This document shows positions 1 through 5,357 of a stretch of DNA of 5,357 nt, piece by piece; the first letter of the stretch is position 1, and every line of letters starts with the position of its first letter. A model generated the notes under the pieces. The model did no database searches. It saw only the letters and a program-made list of their open reading frames with translations, and had not been told where the DNA came from. Source of the DNA: Betaproteobacteria bacterium (GTDB lineage Bacteria; Pseudomonadota; Gammaproteobacteria; Burkholderiales; SG8-39); the NCBI GenBank assembly GCA_011391185.1, contig JAABRB010000256.1, positions 1 to 5,357 of the forward strand, given 5' to 3'. The translations under genes were made by a program, and so were the position numbers.

Positions 1-288
1 CTGCTGCAGCCTCTCGTGGAGAACGCCGTGTACCACGGTATCGAGCCCGGGCTGGAGCCGGGGACCATCGAGATCGCGATCTACCTCGATGGCGATCGTC
101 TGCATGTCCGGCTCACCAACCCCTATCACCCCGAGCACCAGCATCGCCAGGGCAACCGCATCGCGCTCGGCAACATTCGCGAGCGGCTGCAGTTGCATTT
201 CGACGTCGAGGCGAGCATGGAGAACGGCGTGGTCGGCGAAAGCTACGAGATTCACATGCAGATGCCCTACCGCCGGAGGACGGCATGA
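1..288 (+). CDS. algZ: AlgZ/LytS-type sensor histidine kinase, C-terminal fragment
   Basis: Only the last 95 codons are present; the gene is cut by the left window edge and reads in frame from base 1. The fragment is the ATP-binding (HATPase) domain. It opens with the N-box LLQPLVENAVYHGIEPG, in which E7 and N8 would bind Mg-ATP. It ends with a G2-like lid, GNRIALGNIRERL (fragment residues about 51-63). Between them, the place of a normal DxGxG G1 box holds LTNPYHPE. This divergent lid fits the AlgZ/FimS branch of the LytS family better than classical HisKA kinases. Membrane segments and the phosphorylated histidine would lie upstream and are not seen. The stop overlaps the start of the response regulator gene by ATGA, so the two are presumably co-translated partners. 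The family call is firm. The symbol rests on the lid sequence plus the AlgR-hemC neighbourhood. Confidence 0.85.
   Translation: MLQPLVENAVYHGIEPGLEPGTIEIAIYLDGDRLHVRLTNPYHPEHQHRQGNRIALGNIRERLQLHFDVEASMENGVVGESYEIHMQMPYRRRTA
275..280 (+). promoter_or_regulatory. Shine-Dalgarno site for the response regulator
   Basis: GGAGGA lies inside the end of the kinase gene and leaves four bases (CGGC) before the ATG at 285. It is the only strong ribosome binding site in the window. It fixes the start of the regulator and supports re-initiation at the overlapping ATGA. Confidence 0.75.
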
Positions 289-1046
289 GCGCGCCGCTGC
301 GCATCTTCCTGGTCGATGACGAAGCGCCGGCGCGCACGCGGATGCGCGCGCTGCTCGGCGACCTGCAGGCCGAGCTCCCGAACGTCGTGACGGGCGAGGC
401 GGCGAATGCTCACGAGGGCCTCGCGTTCCTTGCCGAGCACCCCGCGGACATTGCGCTGGTGGACATCCAGATGCCGCAGATGAGCGGACTGGAATTTGCG
501 CGGCACCTGACGACCCTGGACAGGGCCCCGGCCGTGGTGTTCGTCACCGCCCATGACCAGTACGCGATCGAGGCGTTCGAGGTGAATGCGCTCGACTATC
601 TGCTGAAGCCGGTGCGCGCGGCGCGCCTCGCTGCTGCGCTGGCGAAGGCGGCCACCTCGGGTGCTGTGAAGCGGGCGGCGCTGGAGAAGGCTGCGCAGGC
701 GCCCCGCCGCTACCTTTCGGTGGCCGAGCGTGGCCGGATCACGCTCGTCTCGGTTGCGGAGATCCTGTACCTGCGCGCCGAACTGAAGTACGTCACCATA
801 CGCACGCCGGAGCGCGAGCATCTGATCGAGGAGTCGTTGACGGCGCTCGAGAACGAGTTCGGCACCGCGTTCGTGCGGGTGCACCGGTCCTGCCTGGTCG
901 CGCGGCGCGCGCTGCGCGGTGTCGAGCGCGTCACCGACGACGACGGCGAAGGCGCCGGGTGGGCGGTCGTTCTGGAGGGGACCGCCGAGAAGCTGCCCGT
1001 CAGCCGGCGCCAGTGGCCAGCCGTGAAAGGGATTCTGAAGGGTTGA
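285..1046 (+). CDS. algR: AlgR/LytR-family response regulator (REC + LytTR)
   Basis: This is a complete 253-residue, two-domain DNA-binding response regulator. The receiver domain (about residues 5-120) has the acidic pair D11/D12 in FLVDDEAPAR, the probable phospho-acceptor D60 in ALVDIQMPQMSG, the switch threonine T88 in FVTAH, and K108 in LDYLLKPV. After a short Ala/Lys linker, the LytTR domain (about 142-250) carries YLSVAERGRITLVSVAEI, LKYVTIRT, EESLTALE and FVRVHRSCLVA, all typical of this beta-strand DNA-binding fold. Length and layout match AlgR of Pseudomonas. The upstream partner is the AlgZ-type kinase, with which it overlaps by four bases. In Pseudomonas AlgR controls alginate and type IV pilus genes; the regulon here cannot be read from the window. 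No obvious terminator follows it, so read-through into hemC is possible. The receiver/LytTR assignment is near certain; orthology to AlgR is likely from synteny. Confidence 0.93.
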   Translation: MSAPLRIFLVDDEAPARTRMRALLGDLQAELPNVVTGEAANAHEGLAFLAEHPADIALVDIQMPQMSGLEFARHLTTLDRAPAVVFVTAHDQYAIEAFEVNALDYLLKPVRAARLAAALAKAATSGAVKRAALEKAAQAPRRYLSVAERGRITLVSVAEILYLRAELKYVTIRTPEREHLIEESLTALENEFGTAFVRVHRSCLVARRALRGVERVTDDDGEGAGWAVVLEGTAEKLPVSRRQWPAVKGILKG

Positions 1047-1205
1047 TTCTACTGCCGCAGTTTCGCAAGGCCCGCGTCGATGCGACGGTCGAAGGAGTAC
1101 CCGTAGTAGTCGGCGGTTGCCGCAATCGCGCATGGTAGAATTGCCGCACGCAGCGTCGCAGTGCGCTGTCTACTTTCACCCATCCGTCCGCATCACTCGA
1201 ATTCC
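1047..1205. other. Intergenic region between algR and hemC
   Basis: These 159 bases separate the regulatory pair from the heme operon. They hold the predicted extended -10 promoter at 1133-1141 and a small GCGG-TTG-CCGC hairpin at 1113-1123. There is no convincing terminator for algR, since no GC stem is followed by a T-run. On the minus strand a short open frame ending with TAG at 1049-1051 looks coding-like near its end; it is discussed in the findings and is not called as a gene. I see no tRNA or riboswitch structure. Confidence 0.6.
1133..1141 (+). promoter_or_regulatory. Predicted extended -10 promoter for the hem operon
   Basis: TGGTAGAAT contains an extended -10 TG (1133-1134), one spacer base, then TAGAAT (1136-1141), one mismatch from the sigma-70 consensus. 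No good -35 box lies at 16-18 bases; the nearest candidate, TTGCCG at 1117-1122, is only 13 bases away. The extended -10 could compensate. Transcription would be expected to start near 1148, leaving a leader of about 58 bases to the preferred hemC start at 1206. This is prediction only. Confidence 0.5.
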
Positions 1206-2129
1206 GTGAACTCGCGTCTGGTCATCGCTTCGCGCGAGAGCCGGCTGGCTCTCTGGCAGGCCGATCACGTGCGTTCGGCGCTCGCGGGATTATATCCGGC
1301 GACGCCGGTCGAAATTCTCGGCATGACGACACAGGGCGACCGGGTGCTCGACGTCACGCTCGCGAAGATCGGCGGAAAGGGTCTGTTCGTCAAGGAACTC
1401 GAGGTTGCCTTGGCTGAGGGTCGCGCGGACATCGCCGTGCACTCGGCGAAGGACGTGCCCATGGACCTCGCCGAGGGGTTCCAGCTGGCTGCCATTCTCC
1501 CCCGCGAGGATCCGCGGGACGCATTCGTATCCGTTCGCCATGCGCGGATCGAGGACCTGCCTGCGGGCGCGGTGATCGGCACCTCCAGCCTGCGGCGCGA
1601 AGCGCAGCTTCGCGCGCGATTTCCGGGGCTCGACATCCGGCCGCTGCGGGGCAACCTCGATACGCGGCTCGCCAAGCTCGATCGGGGTGAATACGATGCG
1701 ATCGTGCTCGCGGTCGCCGGATTGACGCGGCTGGGACTCGTCGGGCGGATTAGCGCGATGCTCGACCCGGCCGACAGCCTGCCTGCAGCGGGGCAGGGTG
1801 CGCTCGCGATCGAATGCCGCGCCGACCGGCAGGATCTCGTCGGGCTGCTGGCGCCATTGAACGACCCGGCGACCGGCGCCTGCGTGCGGGCCGAGCGCAT
1901 GGTGAGCCGCGCGCTTGCCGGAAGCTGCCAGGTCCCGCTGGCCGCATTTGCCGTGATCGAAGGCGACGCGCTCTGGCTGCGCGGGCTCGTGGCGAGCCCG
2001 GACGGCGAGCAGGTGGCGCGCGGCGAGGTTCGTGCCCCGATGGCCGATCCCGAACGCGCGGGAAGTGAGCTCGCCGCACTGCTGCGAAGTCGGGGCGCGG
2101 ACGAGATTCTCGCCAGGCTCGGGTCATGA
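1206..2129 (+). CDS. hemC: Hydroxymethylbilane synthase (porphobilinogen deaminase)
   Basis: This cytoplasmic enzyme joins four porphobilinogen molecules head to tail into hydroxymethylbilane, using a covalently bound dipyrromethane cofactor. The GTG at 1206 gives 307 residues starting [19 protein letters not shown], the usual HemC N-terminus. From here the key residues sit one position before their E. coli counterparts: R10, S12, K82, catalytic D83 in HSAKDVP, R130/R131 in TSSLRR, R148 in RPLRGN, R154 and R175. C241 in GSCQVP is the cofactor-attachment cysteine. All three domains look intact. An in-frame GTG at 1161 would add 15 residues unlike the family and would lie only about 13 bases after the predicted transcription start, so it is less likely. 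Neither start has a clear ribosome binding site. It is the first gene of the hem operon and overlaps hemD by ATGA. Function is very secure; the exact start is moderately so. Confidence 0.96.
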   Translation: MNSRLVIASRESRLALWQADHVRSALAGLYPATPVEILGMTTQGDRVLDVTLAKIGGKGLFVKELEVALAEGRADIAVHSAKDVPMDLAEGFQLAAILPREDPRDAFVSVRHARIEDLPAGAVIGTSSLRREAQLRARFPGLDIRPLRGNLDTRLAKLDRGEYDAIVLAVAGLTRLGLVGRISAMLDPADSLPAAGQGALAIECRADRQDLVGLLAPLNDPATGACVRAERMVSRALAGSCQVPLAAFAVIEGDALWLRGLVASPDGEQVARGEVRAPMADPERAGSELAALLRSRGADEILARLGS

Positions 2130-2908
2130 GTGGTGAACTGGCCGGCCGGCGGATCGTGATCACGCGCCCGGCCGGACAGGTCGAGACGCTCGCGGATCTG
2201 ATTCGCGCGGGGGCCGGGACCCCCATCGTGTTCCCGGTGATCGAAATTCACGACGTCGCCGACATCAGGCCGCTCGCCGCGCTGGTCGACCGGTTGGACG
2301 AATTCGACATCGCGGTGTTCATCAGCGCGAACGCGGTGGCCAAGGCGATGAACCTGGTGCAGTCGCGTCGCGCCTGGCCCGGGCACGTTTGCGTGGCCAC
2401 GATCGGCAAGGGGAGCGAGAAGGCGCTCAGGGGATTCGGGTTCACCGGTATCGTCGCCCCGACCGGCCGCTTCGACAGCGAAGCACTGCTCGAGCTCGCC
2501 ACGTTTACCGATGTCAAAGGCAAGCGTGTGGTGGTCTTTCGTGGCGACGGTGGGCGCGAGCTCCTGGGCGACACGCTATCGGCCCGCGGCGCGGAGGTGG
2601 AATACGCGGAATGCTACCGACGGGCGCGCCCGGATGCGGACGTCGCGCCGTTGCTCAAGCTGTGGGCAAGGGGTGAGCTGGATGGCATCACCGTGACATC
2701 GAGCGAGGGACTGCACAATCTCTACGACATGGTCGGAAAGCTCGGCAGGCAGTGGCTGCGCCGCACGCCGATGTTTGCCCCGCACGCGCGAATCGCCGCG
2801 AGTGCGCGCGCCCTCGGACTGGAGCGGGTCATCGAGACCGGCTCCGGCGACGAGGGGATCGTCGAAGGCTTGAAGGCGTTTTTTGGTAAAGTGCAACAAG
2901 AACGCTGA
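2126..2908 (+). CDS. hemD: Uroporphyrinogen-III synthase
   Basis: This cytoplasmic enzyme takes the unstable linear hydroxymethylbilane made by HemC and cyclises it with inversion of ring D to uroporphyrinogen III. The 260-residue product has the family's normal length. Sequence in this family is poorly conserved, but the usual landmarks are present in order: [11 protein letters not shown] (about 8-18), FPVIEI (36-41), FISANAV (65-71), [15 protein letters not shown] (133-147), VEYAECYRR (158-166) and the [13 protein letters not shown] loop (187-199). The two-lobed HemD fold is therefore complete. Its ATG overlaps the hemC stop (ATGA) and has no strong ribosome binding site, so translation is probably coupled to hemC. 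Some betaproteobacteria carry a HemD-HemX fusion; here a TGA at 2906 separates them cleanly. Confidence comes from both motifs and position. Confidence 0.94.
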   Translation: MSGELAGRRIVITRPAGQVETLADLIRAGAGTPIVFPVIEIHDVADIRPLAALVDRLDEFDIAVFISANAVAKAMNLVQSRRAWPGHVCVATIGKGSEKALRGFGFTGIVAPTGRFDSEALLELATFTDVKGKRVVVFRGDGGRELLGDTLSARGAEVEYAECYRRARPDADVAPLLKLWARGELDGITVTSSEGLHNLYDMVGKLGRQWLRRTPMFAPHARIAASARALGLERVIETGSGDEGIVEGLKAFFGKVQQER

Positions 2909-2918
2909 TCGAGTACCG

Positions 2919-4034
2919 ATGACCGAACCCACGAGATCCGACCGGGACCGACCGGAGCCGCAATCCGGCGCGTCCGAAAGGCGGGCGGAAGCGCAGCCGA
3001 TCGAGTCCGCTGCGAAAGCGGAGAGTGCCGCGCCGAAGGCCGCGGGTGCGCCGGGTCGGGCGAGTACGGCGCTGTTGTGGATCGCGGTGCTTGCCGCATT
3101 CGGCCTGCTCGCGTTCGAGTGGTACGACACGCGCGCCCGCCTTGCCCTGCTGCGCGACGATGCGACGGCGCGCACGAGCGAATTGAGCGCCGATGCGCGC
3201 CGTTCGCTGGAAGCGACCAAGGAGCTGCGCGAGTCCACGCGTGATCTGACGGCGAAGATCGGCGCAATCGACGCCAAGCAGAACGAGAATCGCAGTCGGG
3301 AGGTGGCGCTCGAGGCCTTGTACCAGGAATTGTCGCGCGGCCGGGACGAGTGGACGCTGTCCGAGATCGAGCAGACCCTCCAGATCGCCTCCCAGCAGCT
3401 GCACCTCGCCGGAAACGTCTCGAGCGCGCTGGCTGCGCTGCAGGAGATCGAAGCCCGGCTCGCCCGCGCCGACCGGGTCGAGCTCGGCGCGCTTCGCAAG
3501 CTGATCCAGCACGACATCGAGCGACTCAAGGCCGCCCCGAATCTGGATGTCGCGGGGCTCACGCTGCGCCTCGACGACGTGATCGAATCCGTCGAGAAGC
3601 TGCCGCTCCGCAGCGAGGAGCAGAAAACGGGCGCCGCGCCGCCGGCTGCTCCGCAGCTCGAACGCTGGTGGGAGCGTATCGCGGCGTCGGCCTGGAGCGA
3701 AGTCAAGAGCCTCGTGCGCGTCCAGCGGATCGACGTCAACGATCCGCGCCTGCTCGCGCCCGAACAGGCGTATTTCCTGCGCGAGAACGTGAAGCTCCGG
3801 CTGCTGCATGCGCGGGTGGCGCTGCTTCAGCGCAACGAACGGTTGTTCCGCAGTGACATCTTGCAGGCGCGGGAGTGGATCGACCGTTACTTCGATCCCC
3901 GTGCCAAATCGGTGACGAGCGCGGCCGAGGCGCTGAAGCAGCTCGACGGCGCCGCCGTCCAGGTCGAGCTGCCGAGCCTTTCCGAGAGCCTCAACATGGC
4001 GCGCCGGCTCCGCCAGCCGCGTGAGAAAAGCTAA
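2919..4034 (+). CDS. hemX: HemX-family membrane-anchored protein
   Basis: The 371-residue product has a hydrophilic N-terminus rich in Ala, Pro, Glu and Arg (1-48). A single hydrophobic segment follows (about 50-67, ALLWIAVLAAFGLLAF), then a long charged helical stretch likely to form a coiled coil (about 70-140). The C-terminal domain carries EQTLQIASQQLHLAGN (151-166) and the family hallmark LLAPEQAYFLRENVKLRL (278-295), followed by LHARVALLQRN. This layout is that of proteobacterial HemX, probably anchored in the inner membrane with most of its mass in the periplasm. HemX proteins are often labelled uroporphyrinogen-III C-methyltransferase, but no methyltransferase motif is visible here; the exact role is unknown. 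ATG 2919 is preferred, 10 bases after the hemD stop. An in-frame TTG at 2883 would add 12 atypical residues and overlap hemD. The ribosome binding site is weak. Confidence 0.9.
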   Translation: MTEPTRSDRDRPEPQSGASERRAEAQPIESAAKAESAAPKAAGAPGRASTALLWIAVLAAFGLLAFEWYDTRARLALLRDDATARTSELSADARRSLEATKELRESTRDLTAKIGAIDAKQNENRSREVALEALYQELSRGRDEWTLSEIEQTLQIASQQLHLAGNVSSALAALQEIEARLARADRVELGALRKLIQHDIERLKAAPNLDVAGLTLRLDDVIESVEKLPLRSEEQKTGAAPPAAPQLERWWERIAASAWSEVKSLVRVQRIDVNDPRLLAPEQAYFLRENVKLRLLHARVALLQRNERLFRSDILQAREWIDRYFDPRAKSVTSAAEALKQLDGAAVQVELPSLSESLNMARRLRQPREKS

Positions 4035-4045
4035 GCAATAAGCCG

Positions 4046-5224
4046 ATGCGGCAGCTCTTCTGGTTCATCATCATCGCCGCGCTCGCCGCAGCCGCCGCGA
4101 TGTTCCTGCGTCATGACGCCGGCTACGTCGTGGTCGTGACACCGCCCTACCGGATCGAAGTCTCGCTCACGCTGGCGGTCGCCGCGATCGTGCTTGTCTT
4201 TCTCGTAGTGTACTGGCTGCTGCGACTGGTTTCCCACACCTTGCGCATGCCTGCGCAGGTCTCGGTTCTCCGCAGGCGCTGGCGGCAGAATCGCGGCCGT
4301 GAGGCGTTGCGCGGCGCGACGCAGATGCTGCTCGAAGGACGCTACGACAAATCGCAGAAGCTCGCCCGCCGGGCCTACGATCTCGACGAGACGCCCGCGT
4401 TGGCGGCGCTCACCGCGGCGCGGGCCGCGCACCAGATGCGCGACGGCGAAGAGCGCGATCGATGGCTCGAGCGCGCGGCCGGCGCCCCGGGCGATTCCCT
4501 CGAAGCGCGGCTCGCCACGCGCGCGGAACTCCTGCTCGACGAGCGCCGCTTCGAGGAGGCGCGCGAAGTTCTGCGCGAGCTGGACGCCAAGCGTCCCAAG
4601 CAGGTCGCCACCATGCGGCTACTCATGCGGGCGGAGCAGGGACTGCAGAACTGGGAAGAGGTGCTCCGCATCGTGCGTCTGCTCGAGAAGCGCGACGCGC
4701 TCCCGCCGGAAACCGCTGAATCGCTGCGCATCACTGCGGCCGTCGAGACCCTCAAGCGCAAGGCCGTGGATATGGACACGCTGCAGGCATTCTGGAGCGA
4801 TCTGCCGACAGCGGAGCGAAGAGAGCCGCGCGTCGCCGCGACCGCCGCGCGGCAATTCCTCGGACTTGGCGGATGCAAGCAGGCGCATCGCGTGCTCACC
4901 GATGTCCTCAATCGGGAATGGGTGCCAGAGCTCGCGCTGCTGTTTGCCGAGTGCCAGGACGAGAACACGCTCGAGCGCATCGAGCAGGCCGAGCGCTGGC
5001 TGAAGGATCGGCCGCACGACGCCTCGCTGCTCCTCGCGCTGGGGAAACTGTGCGCGCACCAGGAACTCTGGGGCAAGGCCCAGAGCTATCTCGAAGCGAG
5101 CCTATCGCAAACGGCGTCGCGCGCCACGCATCTCGAGCTCGCGCGGCTCTTCGACCGGATCGGGCGCGAGCCGAACGCGAATCTCCACTTTCGTGCGGCG
5201 ACCGATCAGGCGTTGCCTGCCTGA
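4046..5224 (+). CDS. hemY: HemY-family inner-membrane TPR protein
   Basis: The 392-residue product begins with two hydrophobic segments, about residues 4-20 and 40-62. They flank the HemY signature GYVVVVTPPYRIEVSL (26-41). The remainder (about 80-392) is a string of charged amphipathic helices that read as tetratricopeptide-like repeats, for example REALRGATQMLLEGRYDKSQ (85-104), ELLLDERRFEEAREVL (161-176) and ALGKLCAHQELWGKAQSYLE (331-350). Length is near the family norm of about 400. This HemY is not the Bacillus protoporphyrinogen oxidase of the same name. It is a proteobacterial inner-membrane protein linked to late protoheme synthesis by gene context, and its biochemical role is not settled. 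The start lies 11 bases after hemX with only a weak TAAG-type ribosome site. Its last 10 codons and stop lie within an exact direct repeat, and an inverted repeat straddles the stop codon. Confidence 0.92.
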   Translation: MRQLFWFIIIAALAAAAAMFLRHDAGYVVVVTPPYRIEVSLTLAVAAIVLVFLVVYWLLRLVSHTLRMPAQVSVLRRRWRQNRGREALRGATQMLLEGRYDKSQKLARRAYDLDETPALAALTAARAAHQMRDGEERDRWLERAAGAPGDSLEARLATRAELLLDERRFEEAREVLRELDAKRPKQVATMRLLMRAEQGLQNWEEVLRIVRLLEKRDALPPETAESLRITAAVETLKRKAVDMDTLQAFWSDLPTAERREPRVAATAARQFLGLGGCKQAHRVLTDVLNREWVPELALLFAECQDENTLERIEQAERWLKDRPHDASLLLALGKLCAHQELWGKAQSYLEASLSQTASRATHLELARLFDRIGREPNANLHFRAATDQALPA

Positions 5225-5228
5225 TCGG
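5202..5228 (+). repeat. Perfect inverted repeat across the hemY stop codon
   Basis: CCGATCAGGC (5202-5211) is matched exactly by its reverse complement GCCTGATCGG (5219-5228), with a seven-base loop, GTTGCCT. The hemY TGA (5222-5224) lies in the right arm. An alternative shorter hairpin, CAGGC-GTT-GCCTG (5207-5219), would exclude part of the long one. The structure recurs at 5293-5319 in the downstream copy. It has no T-run, so it is not itself an intrinsic terminator. It may protect the 3' end of the mRNA or slow ribosomes at the stop; no function is shown. Confidence 0.75.
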
Positions 5229-5250
5229 GCGGCGCTGATTCGGGGGATAT

Positions 5251-5274
5251 AGAAGGGGGCATCGCCCCCTTTTT
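5251..5274 (+). terminator. Rho-independent terminator of the hem operon
   Basis: GGGGGC (5255-5260) pairs with GCCCCC (5264-5269) around an ATC loop and runs directly into TTTTT (5270-5274). The upstream AGAA can extend the stem by pairing with the T-run. It starts about 30 bases after the hemY stop, as expected for the end of a hemCDXY transcript. In the minus direction the T-run is broken (TTCTAT), so it is mainly one-way. A second copy begins at 5346 but is cut by the window edge before its T-run. Confidence 0.88.
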
Positions 5275-5357
5275 CGTCTCGGCGTGCGGCGACCGATCAG
5301 GCGTTGCCTGCCTGATCGGGCGGCGCTGATTCGGGGGATATAGAAGGGGGCATCGCC

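Larger units (their letters stand above)
5192..5357 (+). repeat. Exact tandem direct repeat, 91-base period, cut by window end
   Basis: Bases 5192-5266 and 5283-5357 are identical over all 75 positions, a shift of 91 bases. The preceding bases differ (T at 5191, G at 5282). The second copy stops only because the window ends, so the true match may be longer. Each copy carries the end of the hemY coding sequence (RAATDQALPA and stop), the inverted repeat, and the GGGGGCATCGCC part of the terminator. The bases between the matched copies (5267-5282) hold the rest of the first terminator and TCGTCTCGG-type sequence. No gene is seen in 5225-5357. Confidence 0.93.

Noticed and set aside
1117..1122. 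TTGCCG as a -35 box for the hemC promoter
   Set aside because: Only 13 bases separate it from TAGAAT, too short for a normal sigma-70 spacer.
267..1133. Long minus-strand open frame opposite algR
   Set aside because: It is the mirror of a clear REC-LytTR gene. The translation is rich in Arg and Gln with no recognisable domain. Long antisense frames are expected in GC-rich coding DNA.
1265..2386. 373-codon minus-strand open frame opposite hemC and hemD
   Set aside because: The product is dominated by Ser, Arg and Ala with no domain, and it spans two overlapping genes whose motifs are unmistakable on the + strand.
2883..2918. TTG start at 2883 extending HemX by 12 residues
   Set aside because: It would lie inside hemD with a rare start codon and no ribosome site. 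The ATG at 2919 fits operon spacing better.
2576..3809. Two long overlapping minus-strand frames opposite hemD and hemX
   Set aside because: They overlap each other in different frames and cover HemD and HemX motifs. Their composition (Arg/Ser-rich or Arg/Gln-rich) is that of shadow frames.
2126..4034. HemD-HemX fusion protein
   Set aside because: Such fusions occur in some betaproteobacteria, but here a TGA at 2906-2908 ends hemD and hemX starts in a different frame.
5192..5357. Insertion sequence end or CRISPR repeats at the right edge
   Set aside because: There are only two copies. The unit is native hemY coding plus terminator sequence, with no transposase, target-site duplication, or repeat-spacer pattern.

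Overview
The window reads as a piece of a GC-rich proteobacterial chromosome, most likely from a betaproteobacterium. Strong GC preference at third codon positions supports this. So does the gene order: AlgZ-type kinase, AlgR-type regulator, hemC, hemD, hemX, hemY, all on the + strand. This order is familiar from beta- and gammaproteobacteria such as Pseudomonas. The species cannot be fixed from the sequence alone.

Layout: 1-288 is the 3' end of a LytS/AlgZ-family sensor histidine kinase. It overlaps by four bases (ATGA) a complete LytTR response regulator (285-1046). A gap of about 160 bases follows, holding a plausible extended -10 promoter. Then comes a tight four-gene tetrapyrrole operon: hemC (best start 1206), hemD (four-base overlap with hemC), hemX (10-base gap) and hemY (11-base gap). 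A strong Rho-independent terminator lies about 30 bases after the hemY stop.

How the genes work together: HemC polymerises four porphobilinogens into hydroxymethylbilane, and HemD closes and inverts ring D to give uroporphyrinogen III, the common precursor of heme, siroheme and cobalamin. HemX and HemY are membrane-anchored proteins conserved beside these enzymes; their exact roles are not settled. The AlgZ/AlgR pair is a signalling module that is a conserved neighbour and not a pathway enzyme.

The one clearly unusual structure is at the right edge. The last codons of hemY, its stop codon, a perfect inverted repeat and most of the terminator are repeated exactly (75 identical bases, 91-base period), and the second copy runs off the end of the window. 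It is either a recent tandem duplication or a sequence-end assembly artefact. I see no transposase, CRISPR array, tRNA, rRNA or novel defence-like system, and the rest looks like ordinary core genome.
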